Assembly: GCF_004341885.1 (NCBI RefSeq)
Contig: NZ_SLVX01000007.1
Span: forward strand, 186,001-250,000
DNA length: 64,000 nt
Direction of reading: 5' to 3'
From: Shinella granuli
GTDB lineage: Bacteria; Pseudomonadota; Alphaproteobacteria; Rhizobiales; Rhizobiaceae
Shown: in pieces, positions 37,169-47,700 of the stretch
How positions within the stretch are numbered: the first letter of the stretch is position 1
Layout of the letters: the number at the start of each line of letters is the position of its first letter
Notes under the pieces: generated by a model
What the model saw: the letters and a program-made list of their open reading frames with translations, nothing else
The model's database searches: none
Told to the model about the DNA's origin: nothing
Made by a program: the position numbers and the translations under genes

Positions 37169-38068
37169 TTACTGCTGGCCTTCGGTTTCCGGCGCGGCTT
37201 CGCCTTCACCCGCGGCTTCCGGCTTGTTGACCGCGTCATAGGCGGTCTTCAGCGCGGCGTCCTGGATGTCGACGGGGGCTGCGGCCTTGGCCTTTTCCAG
37301 GAGCTCCAGATACTTGTCGCGCATGACGAGCTGACGAACCTGGCTTTCGACCTGGTCGAGCGCCGGGGGCTGCTGCTTGCGCTTGTCCTCGATCTTGATG
37401 ACGTGGAAGCCGAACTGGCTCTTCACCGGCTCCTTGGAATAGGCGCCCTTCTCCAGCGCGAAGGCGGCCGTCTCGAATTCCGGAACCATGCGGCCCTTGC
37501 CGAAATAGCCGAGGTCGCCGCCTTCGGACTTGTTCGGGTCGGTCGACTTTTCCTTGGCGATCTCGACGAAGTCCTTGCCGGCGTCGAGGTCCTTGATGAT
37601 GGCCTTGGCCTCTTCCTCGGTCTTGACGAGGATGTGGCGGGCGCGGATCTCGTCTTCCGGCTCGATGGCGGCGACTTCCTTGTCGTAGCGCGCCTTCACC
37701 TCTTCCGGGGTCACGGCGTCGACGACGTGCTTCTTGAAATAGGCATTGTGCAGCTCGCGATCCGTGAGGAAGGCGAGGCGCTGCTTGAAGTCGGGCGTAT
37801 CCTGCAGGCCTTCCTTGCCGGCATCGGCGGCGAGCAGCTTCACGTCGATGATCGAGGAAAGGGCGGCGACGCGCTTCTGCTCGTCCGGCAGGTTGGCGAG
37901 CTGCGGATCGAGGCCGGTGATGGCGAGCTTCAGCTCCGATTCGCGGATTTCCAGCGCGCCGACCTTGGCGATGACGGGATCGGCCGCCGCATCCTCAGCG
38001 CGGACGCTGGTGCTTGCGGCGGCAATCGCGATGAGGGCGACTGCTGCGAGCTTGCTGTACTTGAACAT
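37169..38068 (-). CDS. Periplasmic parvulin-type peptidyl-prolyl isomerase
   Basis: A 299-aa exported foldase. The signal peptide is at about 1-24 (AAASTSVRAED). Order: a SurA/PrsA-like N-terminal helical region (40-130) and one parvulin domain (about 130-235: IRARHILVKTEEEAKAI, GGDLGYFGKGRMVPEFE, VKSQFGFHVIKIED). A C-terminal helix and an acidic low-complexity tail (Glu/Pro/Gly) follow. The start at MFKYSKL (38068) was chosen because it gives the signal peptide. It probably assists outer-membrane or periplasmic protein folding. It is divergent from secA, a fitting neighbour for a secretion-linked gene. Confidence 0.87.
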   Translation of the reverse strand: MFKYSKLAAVALIAIAAASTSVRAEDAAADPVIAKVGALEIRESELKLAITGLDPQLANLPDEQKRVAALSSIIDVKLLAADAGKEGLQDTPDFKQRLAFLTDRELHNAYFKKHVVDAVTPEEVKARYDKEVAAIEPEDEIRARHILVKTEEEAKAIIKDLDAGKDFVEIAKEKSTDPNKSEGGDLGYFGKGRMVPEFETAAFALEKGAYSKEPVKSQFGFHVIKIEDKRKQQPPALDQVESQVRQLVMRDKYLELLEKAKAAAPVDIQDAALKTAYDAVNKPEAAGEGEAAPETEGQQ

Positions 38069-38169
38069 ATCGAAGAGACCTTTCACATCCTCGCCGGAAT
38101 CGGGCCGATATCCGGTGCCAGACGGCTCAACACCACCAGAATGTGGCAGTTGTGCAACCGCCTGAGCCG

Positions 38170-38198
38170 TTGACATCATTCGACCCCCCTCTTATCTG
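38170..38198 (+). promoter_or_regulatory. Candidate sigma-70 promoter of secA
   Basis: A perfect -35 TTGACA at 38170-38175, a 17-base spacer, and a weak -10 TATCTG at 38193-38198, about 108 bases before the secA ATG. The strong -35 and the spacing favour it; the poor -10 lowers confidence. Confidence 0.45.
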
Positions 38199-38305
38199 TC
38201 ACGCAATCCCGCGTCCAGAACAGTTTCCGGGCGTCTCAAGGCTTTGCGCGCAAATATCGTGCGACCTGTCACGCGCCGGGTGCCCATAAAGAAAGGACCA
38301 TCCTG

Positions 38306-41032
<2,727 letters not shown>

Positions 41033-41085
41033 CCGGCTGCGGGAGCAAGTGGCGCATAGGCTATGAACCGTCGCCCATCCTCCAA

Positions 41086-41116
41086 CGTCATGCTCGGGTC
41101 AGGCCCGAGCATGACG
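41086..41116. repeat. Palindromic intergenic repeat (CGTCATGCTCGGG type)
   Basis: A perfect 13-bp inverted repeat (CGTCATGCTCGGG / CCCGAGCATGACG) with a 5-base loop TCAGG, 53 bases after secA. I recognise this type of sequence as a dispersed intergenic palindrome in rhizobial genomes (recollection, not a search). It may add to 3' protection of the secA mRNA. Confidence 0.8.
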
Positions 41117-41152
41117 GAAGAGAGGTATGCGGCTCTTGATTCGCTCCCTTTG

Positions 41153-41180
41153 AATGCCGCCCCCGGGCGGCATTTTCTTT
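41153..41180 (+). terminator. Intrinsic terminator after secA
   Basis: A perfect 10-bp stem (AATGCCGCCC / GGGCGGCATT) with a two-base loop, followed by TTCTTT, so that the tract reads TTTTCTTT. It lies 120 bases beyond the secA stop. Confidence 0.82.
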
Positions 41181-41275
41181 AAGGGCGCGGCCCCCGCCAT
41201 CCAACCGTTTGTTAACCCTGATCTGACAAGACTGATCCTCGTTCAGTTCTGCGTTGCATACGGGTTCCTGTGTTG

Positions 41276-42703
41276 ATGGCGGTCATTCAGTCGGCGGAGA
41301 AATTGCTGCCATCGGCCCTGCGCGGCAAGGCGGAGCCGCTGGTGCGCGCGCTCGGAACGATCCTCGTCAGCGACGATCCCCGCAACCTTGCCCAGCGCAT
41401 GGCGCTCATCACCTTCGCCATCCGCGTCATCAATGCGGCGATCGCCTTTCTCTCGCAGATCATCCTCGCCCGCATGATGGGCGAATTCGAATACGGCATC
41501 TTCGTCTTCGTCTGGGCGCTCGTCGTCATTTTCGGCGACATGTCCTGTCTCGGCATCCACACCACCGTCGTGCGCTTCCTGCCCGACTATGCGGGGCGCA
41601 GCGCGCATGCGGAAATCCGCGGCCTCACCTCGACGGCCCGTGTCTTCGCCATGCTGTCCTCGACGGCGCTGGCGGCCATCGGCCTCCTCGCCCTCTGGTT
41701 CTTCCATGACGGTTTCGCCGACTACTATGTGGTGCCGCTTTTCGTCGGTCTCTTCTGCATGCCGATGATCGCGCTCGGAGACGTGCTCGACAGCACGGCG
41801 CGCGCCCATAGCTGGGCGGTGGTGGCCCTCAGCCCGACCTATATCATCCGCCCGCTGCTGATCCTCGTCTTCATGGTGCTGGCGGTTTTCCTGGACGCGC
41901 CGCACACCGCGCTCACCGCCATGGTCGCCGCGCTCGCCGCCACCTACCTTACGACCGTCGTGCAGTTCTTCAACATCCTGCGACGGCTCAGCAAGCGCTA
42001 CGTCAAGGGGCCGCGCAAGCTGGAATTCTCCCTGTGGATCAAGGCGGCGCTGCCGATCTTCCTGATCGAGGGCTTCGGCTTCCTGCTCACCAATTCCGAC
42101 GTCATCGTCGTCGGCCTCTATCTCGACCCGGAAAGCGTCGCCATCTATTTCGCCGCGGCGAAGACCATGGCGCTGGTGCATTTCGTCTTCTTCTCGGTGA
42201 AGGCCGCGGCCGCACCGCGCTTTTCCGCGCTGTTTTCGGCCGGCGACCGGCTGGCGCTGGCGCGCTTTGCCGGCGAGACGGTGCGCTGGAGCTTCTGGCC
42301 GTCGCTGGCCGTCGGGCTCGGCGTGCTGGCGCTCGGCCATTTCCTGCTGTCGCTGTTCGGTGCCGCCTTCACGGCCGGCTACAGCCTGATGTTCATCCTC
42401 TTCGTCGGCATTCTCGCCAAGGCGCTGATCGGGCCGGGCGAGGTGCTGCTCACCATGGCCGGCCAGCAGAAACTCTGCGTCGTCGTCTATGCCGTGGCGC
42501 TGGCGGCGAATATCGGCTTCAACGTCACGCTCATTCCGCTTTTCGGCCTGACGGGCGCGGCGGCCGCCACCGCCGGCGCCATGATCGTCGAGGCGCTGCT
42601 GCTGCACCTCGTCGTGCGCCGGAAACTCTCCATCATTCTCTTCGCCTTCGCCAATCCGGTGCAGGCAAGCCTTGCCAACGGGATGGACCGCCATGACCGA
42701 TAG
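41276..42703 (+). CDS. Polysaccharide flippase-like membrane protein (MATE/Wzx-type)
   Basis: A 475-aa integral membrane protein with about 12-14 hydrophobic helices, of the polysaccharide biosynthesis (Wzx/MurJ-like) family. Seen: the family-typical first helices LITFAIRVINAAIAFLSQIILARMMG (ending in LARMMGEFEYGIF) and the C-terminal GLTGAAAATAGAM. It probably flips a lipid-linked saccharide across the inner membrane. GTG 41270 is an alternative start; neither has a strong Shine-Dalgarno. It overlaps the following acetyltransferase gene by 11 bases. The 95 bases upstream contain only the secA terminator tail. Confidence 0.85.
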   Translation: MAVIQSAEKLLPSALRGKAEPLVRALGTILVSDDPRNLAQRMALITFAIRVINAAIAFLSQIILARMMGEFEYGIFVFVWALVVIFGDMSCLGIHTTVVRFLPDYAGRSAHAEIRGLTSTARVFAMLSSTALAAIGLLALWFFHDGFADYYVVPLFVGLFCMPMIALGDVLDSTARAHSWAVVALSPTYIIRPLLILVFMVLAVFLDAPHTALTAMVAALAATYLTTVVQFFNILRRLSKRYVKGPRKLEFSLWIKAALPIFLIEGFGFLLTNSDVIVVGLYLDPESVAIYFAAAKTMALVHFVFFSVKAAAAPRFSALFSAGDRLALARFAGETVRWSFWPSLAVGLGVLALGHFLLSLFGAAFTAGYSLMFILFVGILAKALIGPGEVLLTMAGQQKLCVVVYAVALAANIGFNVTLIPLFGLTGAAAATAGAMIVEALLLHLVVRRKLSIILFAFANPVQASLANGMDRHDR

Positions 42704-43961
42704 CCACGGCTTCGACCACACGATCGCGGCAGGCCGCGCCCAGGCCGCCATTCCGCCCGCCCTGCCGCATGCCCCGCCGGCGGACCAGCGCCTCGCCGTC
42801 GGCCGCCCCGGCCGGTCGCTGGCGCTCTATCCGGCGACGGCCGGCTATGAGCTGCAGCAGGAACTCGATTTCCTGTCGAACCGCGTCATGGAGCCGAACG
42901 TCTTCTTCACCGGCCGCTTCCTCGCGCCCGCCATGCCGCGCCTGGAAGACCGCACCGTGCGCCTTTCCGTGCTGCGCGACGAGGGCGCCGGGCGCAGCCG
43001 CATGCGCTTCCTCATGCCCTTCTCCATCGAGAAGCCGGGCTTTTCCATCGGCTCCAGCATCCTGCGCGCCTGGTCGAACCCGTTCGGGCCGCTCGGCACG
43101 CCGCTCGTCGATGCCGAGGATGCCGCCGAGACGCTCGACAATGTGCTGGAAGCCCTCGGCGGCACCGGCAGCGGCCTGCCGGGCATCCTCGTCCTGCCGG
43201 ACCTGCGCCTCAACGGCGCCTTCGCGCAACTGATGCGCGCCGTCGCCATCGGCCGGAACCTGCCGGTCACCGTCACCGATACCTATCGCCGGCCGATGCT
43301 GGAGAGCCTGCTCGACGGCCAGACCTATCTGCAGCAGGCCATCTCGCCGGAACATTTCCGCGAGTTGCGCCGGCAATGGCGCAAGCTCGACGCGATGGGC
43401 GCGCTTTTCTACAACGTCGCCCGCCAGCCCGCCGATATCCGGCTGCGCATGGAGGAGTTCCTGTTGCTCGAGGCTTCCGGCTGGAAGGGCCGCGGCCGCA
43501 CGGCGATGATCAACGATCGCTACCGTGCCGCCTTCGCCCGCGAGGCGGTCAGCAACCTTGCCGAGACCGACGGCGTGCGCATCCACACGCTCGACCTCGA
43601 CGGTCGCGCCATCGCCTCGATGATCGTCTTCATGATGGGCGGCGAGGCCTATACGTGGAAGACGGCCTATGACGAGGAATATGCAAAGTTCTCGCCCGGC
43701 AAGCTGCTGGTGGCGGAACTGACGGAGTGGCATCTCGACGACGCCAATATCACGCGGTCCGATTCCTGTGCGGTGCCGGATCATCCGGTCATGAGCCGCT
43801 TCTGGGAAGAGCGCGAGGACATGGGCACGCTCGTCGTCGGCCTGCAGCAGAACCGTGACCGCGACGTGCGCCAGGTGGCGACGCAGCTCCACCTCTATCG
43901 CAACACGCGCAATGTCGCGCGGCTGCTGCGCGAGAAGATCCGCGCGCTCGCGCGCCGCTGA
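42693..43961 (+). CDS. CelD/BcsL-type GNAT acetyltransferase
   Basis: A 422-aa protein of the CelD/BcsL group (GNAT fold), associated with cellulose or exopolysaccharide acetylation. Seen: the N-terminal LALYPATAGYELQQELDFLSNRVMEPNVFFTGRF region and the C-terminal MEEFLLLEASGWKGRGRTAM followed by HTLDLDGRAIASMIVFMMGGEAYTWKTAYDEEYAKFSPG, a classical BcsL pattern (pieces shown separately: LEASGWKGRG, YTWKTAYDEEYAKFSPG). ATG 42693 lies inside the flippase gene, so the two are coupled and probably act on the same saccharide. Confidence 0.82.
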   Translation: MTDSHGFDHTIAAGRAQAAIPPALPHAPPADQRLAVGRPGRSLALYPATAGYELQQELDFLSNRVMEPNVFFTGRFLAPAMPRLEDRTVRLSVLRDEGAGRSRMRFLMPFSIEKPGFSIGSSILRAWSNPFGPLGTPLVDAEDAAETLDNVLEALGGTGSGLPGILVLPDLRLNGAFAQLMRAVAIGRNLPVTVTDTYRRPMLESLLDGQTYLQQAISPEHFRELRRQWRKLDAMGALFYNVARQPADIRLRMEEFLLLEASGWKGRGRTAMINDRYRAAFAREAVSNLAETDGVRIHTLDLDGRAIASMIVFMMGGEAYTWKTAYDEEYAKFSPGKLLVAELTEWHLDDANITRSDSCAVPDHPVMSRFWEEREDMGTLVVGLQQNRDRDVRQVATQLHLYRNTRNVARLLREKIRALARR

Positions 43962-44002
43962 GGCCATTCCGGCCCGGTTCAATATTCGAAAGCGCTAAGG
44001 AA

Positions 44003-45646
44003 CTAGGCGGCGAACGGCGTTTCCTCCGCCGCCCGCTTGCGCAGGAGGTGGCGGATGACCTTGCCGGAGGTCGTCAGCGGCAAAGCATCGACGAAATCCA
44101 CCTCGCGCGGATACTCGTGCATGGAGAGCCGCGACTTCACCCAGTCGCGGATATCGCTGGCCAGGGCGTCCGAGGGCGCGTTGCCGGGGCGCAGCACCAC
44201 ATAGGCCTTGACGATTTCCGTGCGCACCGGATCGGGCTTGCCCACGGCGGCGGCGAGCTGCACGGCTGGATGGCCGGCCAGGCAATCCTCGATCTCGCTC
44301 GGCCCGATGCGGTAGCCGGAGGAGGTGATGACGTCGTCGTCGCGGCCGAAGAAGGTGACGTAGCCCTCCTCGTCCATGCGGCCGAGATCGCCGGTCGTCA
44401 TCCAGTCGCCAATGAATTTTTCCGCCGTTGCCTTCTCGTTCTTCCAGTAGCCGAGGAACATGACGGGATCGGGCCGTTTCACCGCGACCTGGCCGACGGT
44501 GCCGCGCGGCATTTCCCGGCCGTTCGCATCGATGATCGCCACCACATGGCCGGGCACCGGCTTGCCGATCGGCCCCGGTCGGGACACGCCGAGCTTGCCG
44601 ATCGAGCCGAGCACGATGTTGCACTCGGTCTGGCCATAGAACTCGTTGATGGTGATGCCCAGCGTGTCGCGCACCCATTCCCACGTCTCGCGGCCGAGCG
44701 ATTCGCCGGCCGAGCCGATGGTGCGCAGGTTGAGCCGGTATTTTTCACGGGGGTTCGCCACCGTTTTCATCAGCCGCAGCGCCGTCGGCGGGATGAAGGC
44801 GTTGCGCACGTCCATGTCCTGCATGATGCGATAGGCCATGTCGGGATCGAATTTCTGGCCCGGCGAGGAGACGACGGGCACGCCGAGCAGCAATGCCGGC
44901 AAGAGCACGTTGAGAAGCCCGCCCGCCCAGGCCCAGTCGGAGGGCGTCCAGATGCGGTCGCCCGGCTGCGGCAGGAATTCGTGATGCATCTGGAAGCCCG
45001 GCACATGGCCGAGCAGCACGCGATGGCCGTGCAGCGCGCCCTTCGGCGGGCCTGTCGTGCCCGATGTGTAGATCATCATGGCCGGATCGTCCGGGCCGCT
45101 GTCGACGGCCGCGAAGGGGCCGGCATGGCGGGCGACGAGGTCCTCGAAGGATTTTGCCGCGGCGTCTGTGCCCGGCTCGGTGGTGATCACCAGCGCAAGC
45201 GTCGGCAGCTCCGCCCGGATCGGCTGCAGGCGTTCCAGGCCGAAGCGATTGGTGACGATCGCCTTCGCCTCGGCATTCTTCAGCCGGAAGGAGAGCGCAT
45301 CGGCGCCGAAGAGCAAAGCGAGCGGCAGGGCGATGGCGCCGAGCTTGTAGATGGCCAGATGGGATATGACCGTCTCGAAACCCTGCGGCAGCAGGATGGC
45401 GACGCGGTCGCCGGCCTTCACCCCTTCCGCAGCAAGCGCGGCGGCGAAGGCGTCCGACCGGGCCGCGAGCGCGCCATAGGTGAGGGAGAGCGGCGGGGCG
45501 TCCGGCCGGAAATGCTCAAGACAGATCCGGTCCGGCGCGCGTGCCGCCCAGGCATTGGAAACCGCGGTGCCGATGTTGAAGCGCTCGGGGATCTGCCAGT
45601 GGAAATCCCGATACAGCGCATCATAGGTCGATCTTTCGGCGAGCAT
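44003..45646 (-). CDS. Acyl-CoA synthetase (AMP-binding)
   Basis: A 547-aa adenylate-forming enzyme of the acetyl/medium-chain acyl-CoA synthetase group. Seen: the AMP-binding P-loop YTSGTTGPPKG near 192-202, EFYGQTECN near 340, TGDLGRMDEEGYVTFFGRDDDVI near 420, and the C-terminal catalytic Lys in PLTTSGKVIR near 530. It activates a carboxylic acid to acyl-CoA via acyl-AMP; chain length is not readable. Convergent with the CelD-like gene, 41 bases apart. Confidence 0.9.
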   Translation of the reverse strand: MLAERSTYDALYRDFHWQIPERFNIGTAVSNAWAARAPDRICLEHFRPDAPPLSLTYGALAARSDAFAAALAAEGVKAGDRVAILLPQGFETVISHLAIYKLGAIALPLALLFGADALSFRLKNAEAKAIVTNRFGLERLQPIRAELPTLALVITTEPGTDAAAKSFEDLVARHAGPFAAVDSGPDDPAMMIYTSGTTGPPKGALHGHRVLLGHVPGFQMHHEFLPQPGDRIWTPSDWAWAGGLLNVLLPALLLGVPVVSSPGQKFDPDMAYRIMQDMDVRNAFIPPTALRLMKTVANPREKYRLNLRTIGSAGESLGRETWEWVRDTLGITINEFYGQTECNIVLGSIGKLGVSRPGPIGKPVPGHVVAIIDANGREMPRGTVGQVAVKRPDPVMFLGYWKNEKATAEKFIGDWMTTGDLGRMDEEGYVTFFGRDDDVITSSGYRIGPSEIEDCLAGHPAVQLAAAVGKPDPVRTEIVKAYVVLRPGNAPSDALASDIRDWVKSRLSMHEYPREVDFVDALPLTTSGKVIRHLLRKRAAEETPFAA

Positions 45647-45722
45647 CCGACGTCACTCCAGTTTGCTGCATTGCACCTAGCATTCCGGAGGGGCCGCCGG
45701 CAATGGCGGCTTTTCGCTGAAG

Positions 45723-45986
45723 TCAGAGCCAGGAGAGGCGGTTGTCCACCTCGCTGACTTCCTTGATCGCGGCGGCGACCGTCGTTGCCCGTTCCGCCTC
45801 CTCGGCGGAGCCGACGCTGCCGGAAAGGATGATCCGTGTGCCCTTGCAGGTCACGGTGATGTCGGAGGCGTCCACGTCGCCGGCGACGGACAATGCGTCC
45901 GCCACCTTCGTCTCCAGCCAGGCCGGGTGGGGTCCGTCGAAATGCTCGGGCGGTTCGCCCTTGAACGTACCTTCCTTGAAGACCAT
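45723..45986 (-). CDS. Small BON-domain protein
   Basis: An 87-aa single BON-domain protein. The domain covers about 22-86: WLETKVADALS, the DITVTCKGTRIILSGSVGSAEEAERA core with the invariant Gly of LSGSV, and AAAIKEVSEVDNRLSWL. It has no signal peptide, so unlike OsmY it looks cytosolic. BON domains bind phospholipid or act in osmotic and envelope stress. The Shine-Dalgarno AGGAG supports ATG 45986. A possible EcfG-type stress promoter lies directly upstream. Confidence 0.85.
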   Translation of the reverse strand: MVFKEGTFKGEPPEHFDGPHPAWLETKVADALSVAGDVDASDITVTCKGTRIILSGSVGSAEEAERATTVAAAIKEVSEVDNRLSWL

Positions 45987-46018
45987 GTCGCACTCCTCTT
46001 GCTCGGCTTCCGCAGGGA

Positions 46019-46043
46019 AACGCAGGGTGAGCCTATTTGTTCT
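46019..46043 (-). promoter_or_regulatory. Candidate EcfG (general stress sigma) promoter of the BON gene
   Basis: On the minus strand AGAAC - 16 bases - CGTT, one mismatch from GGAAC-N16/17-CGTT, the known promoter of the alphaproteobacterial general stress sigma EcfG/RpoE2. The -10 lies 33 bases before the BON start codon, a sensible leader length. Confidence 0.45.
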
Positions 46044-46380
46044 TTGTCGCTGAAGGAAGACGGGCGTCGCTCGACATCGACGGCCTTGCCCCCAAATGGT
46101 TGAGACCCAAGAGCGTGCACATCGCTCTCGGGTCCCCCTCCGCAACCACATCCGGGGGTGTCTGTCGTTGCATCGCGTAAATGCGGCCGTGCAAAATTTG
46201 TTCCTGCTAAAAAGCAAATTTTTTGAAGGGCTAGACGTGTTACAGGCAACCTTTGGCGGCCTCTCCTTCTTCAGTGCAGCGACGAATGCGGCAGATCGAT
46301 CTCGCAGGACGTGCCCTTCCTCGTGCGACCTAAACGATGCTTCATTCTTGACTCTTTGAGGACGCGTGGCAGGTTGCCTG
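46044..46380. other. Gene-free stretch with an AT-rich inverted repeat
   Basis: Between the BON promoter region and the next gene I see no credible gene. The open frame at 46096-46359 lacks a ribosome-binding site and any family-like pattern. The one structural feature is an AT-rich dyad AAAATTTG at 46193-46200 against CAAATTTT at 46215-46222 (14-base spacer) followed by extra T residues, which could be an operator or a weak terminator. The stretch is visibly less GC-rich than its surroundings. Confidence 0.5.
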
Positions 46381-46665
46381 ATGACGAAGAAACCAGAAAA
46401 CCGCTACGACAGGCGTGAGGACGGCACGGGCATGAGCACTAAGGCCGACATCGACGCCCTCCAGCTTGAACTCTGGGCCACGCAATACTGGATGAAATAC
46501 CTGTATGTCGCCCAGGCCAAAGGCGAGCGCATGCGGTCGGCCGACATTCTCGACCTCATCGAGGAATTGAAAGCGACCGCGCCGTCAGACGAGGCGGACC
46601 GCTTTCCGGTCTGTGAACGGGTGGGGCTGGAGATCGCCGCCCTGCTGAGAAAGGCGGGGAATTGA
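46381..46665 (+). CDS. Small protein of unknown function, first of a four-gene chain
   Basis: A 94-aa soluble, mostly helical protein; the section from residue 18 on (MSTKADIDALQLELWATQYWMKYLYVAQ) is rich in Trp and Tyr, with a charged C-terminal half containing one Cys. An internal start at 46432 (77 aa) has GAGGA upstream and is a serious alternative. I do not recognise a family. Its stop overlaps the TTG start of a 31-codon membrane peptide (TTGA), the beginning of a chain of coupled small genes. Confidence 0.65.
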   Translation: MTKKPENRYDRREDGTGMSTKADIDALQLELWATQYWMKYLYVAQAKGERMRSADILDLIEELKATAPSDEADRFPVCERVGLEIAALLRKAGN

Positions 46666-46757
46666 GAGCCTTCCACTCTTCTCCTCGCCGCTGGCTGGCC
46701 GTTGGTTTGCTGCTTGGTGCCATGCTCGCAATCGGTCTCTCGATTGGGTTGCCATGA
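46662..46757 (+). CDS. 31-aa single-pass membrane micro-protein
   Basis: A TTG-initiated reading frame of 31 codons overlapping the previous stop by four bases. The peptide has a basic start (RAFHSSPRRW) and one hydrophobic helix of about 20 residues (LAVGLLLGAMLAIGLSIGLP), so it would sit in the inner membrane. No separate ribosome-binding site is obvious, although AAAGGCGGGG at the end of the upstream gene could serve; translation is probably coupled. Its stop in turn overlaps the next start (ATGA). Confidence 0.45.
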   Translation: MRAFHSSPRRWLAVGLLLGAMLAIGLSIGLP

Positions 46758-46810
46758 GCCAAAGGATCGACTTCACCTTCAAGCTGTGCCGGGCCGCGGA
46801 GGCTATCTGA
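46754..46810 (+). CDS. Possible 18-aa leader peptide
   Basis: ATG at 46754 overlaps the previous stop (ATGA) and opens an 18-codon frame (MSQRIDFTFKLCRAAEAI) ending one base before the GTG start of the 235-aa gene. It may only serve to hand ribosomes to the next gene. Coding status is uncertain. Confidence 0.3.
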   Translation: MSQRIDFTFKLCRAAEAI

Positions 46811-46811
46811 C

Positions 46812-47519
46812 GTGTTGCGTAACCTCGACTTCAGTTCATGGCACAGCGTCCTTGTGACATTGATCGGGCTCGCTCTCTTCACCCTGATCAGCATAGGCAT
46901 CCGCCTGATCATGATGTTCACCATCCAGCAGCGCAGGGAACGGGTGAACCGCCAGATCAACGAGCGCCTGAAAACCCTCATTGCCGCCTACAAGACGTTA
47001 GGCGGCTCATTCACGGGCAACCTTGCCGTCAATCCCACCCATCTGCGCGACCTGCGCCAGCGCTCGGCGCCGATGAGCGAGCCGGAAACTGCGGAATTTC
47101 CGGCCGAGGGCATAATCGCCAGTTCGGAACGTAGCCGCCGCATCAGGGATGATGTCGAGGCGGCTCTTTCCGATATCATGCTTCTTGGGACCGAAGAGCA
47201 GGTTAGACTTGCGGAAAAGGCGGCGCGAGAACTCGTTGCCGGCCGGCCAGTGCATACCCAAGATCTCGTCGTGTCACTTCGCGCCTTCATCCGTGAGGCG
47301 CTCGATCTCGATCCGGTTCCGGCCGACGTGGCCATCCCGATGCAAGGCCCTGCACGCCCCTCATCTGGGGGAGGCCGCGCCAAAGGGGAGCGCGGGAAGG
47401 AAGGGGGCCGCGGAGGCGGCGGCGGTATGGGAATGGGCGGTGGAACGGGAGGAGGATCTGGTATGGGTGGCGATGCCGACGATGATCACACGGCGCCAGG
47501 TCGGCATGGAGTAAGATGA
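46812..47519 (+). CDS. Membrane-anchored protein with Gly/Met-rich C-terminal tail
   Basis: A 235-aa protein starting with GTG at 46812. One transmembrane helix lies at about 12-36 (SVLVTLIGLALFTLISIGIR), followed by QQRRERVNRQINERLKTLIAAYKTLGGSFTG, a helical positively charged juxtamembrane segment. A soluble domain (50-175) with SERSRRIRDDVEAALSDIMLLGTEEQVRLAEKAARELVAG comes next. The last 45 or so residues are almost only Gly, Met, Lys, Arg and Ser, then acidic. I recall similar proteins in mobile parts of proteobacterial genomes but no function. It is the end of the four-gene chain; hairpins follow. Confidence 0.75.
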   Translation: MLRNLDFSSWHSVLVTLIGLALFTLISIGIRLIMMFTIQQRRERVNRQINERLKTLIAAYKTLGGSFTGNLAVNPTHLRDLRQRSAPMSEPETAEFPAEGIIASSERSRRIRDDVEAALSDIMLLGTEEQVRLAEKAARELVAGRPVHTQDLVVSLRAFIREALDLDPVPADVAIPMQGPARPSSGGGRAKGERGKEGGRGGGGGMGMGGGTGGGSGMGGDADDDHTAPGRHGVR

Positions 47520-47585
47520 TGCGCGATCATATGGGAGAAGCGTGAACGCCGAACCCATCGCCAGACGGAAGAGGACGACGTATCG

Positions 47586-47622
47586 GAGCATTTCCGCTTT
47601 TCTTCGAGCCGCGAAAACGCTC
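47586..47622 (+). terminator. Imperfect hairpin followed by T-rich run
   Basis: GAGCATTTCCGC at 47586-47597 pairs with GCGAAAACGCTC at 47611-47622 in 10 of 12 positions and is followed by TAATTTTTTGTTTT. It could terminate the 46.4-47.5 kb gene chain. It abuts repeat copy C, and the two may be one composite element. Confidence 0.5.
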
Positions 47623-47639
47623 TAATTTTTTGTTTTAAC

Positions 47640-47683
47640 GCAATTCCAGACGCAGAACCGCTTCGCACTTTTGCTGGAATTGC
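47640..47683 (+). repeat. Covarying-stem intergenic hairpin, copy C
   Basis: The core reads CGCAGAACCGCTTCGCACTT. The ends pair perfectly over 9 bp: GCAATTCCA at 47640-47648 against TGGAATTGC at 47675-47683. It lies 18 bases before the start of the 85-aa membrane protein gene. Compared with the other copies, the core is conserved but the arm sequence is different. Confidence 0.8.
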
Positions 47684-47700
47684 TCCAGGGTAGCTGAACG

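Noticed and set aside
46096-46359. An 87-codon frame in the gap after the BON gene
   Set aside because: No ribosome-binding site, no periodic composition and no recognisable motif; it also spans the AT-rich dyad.
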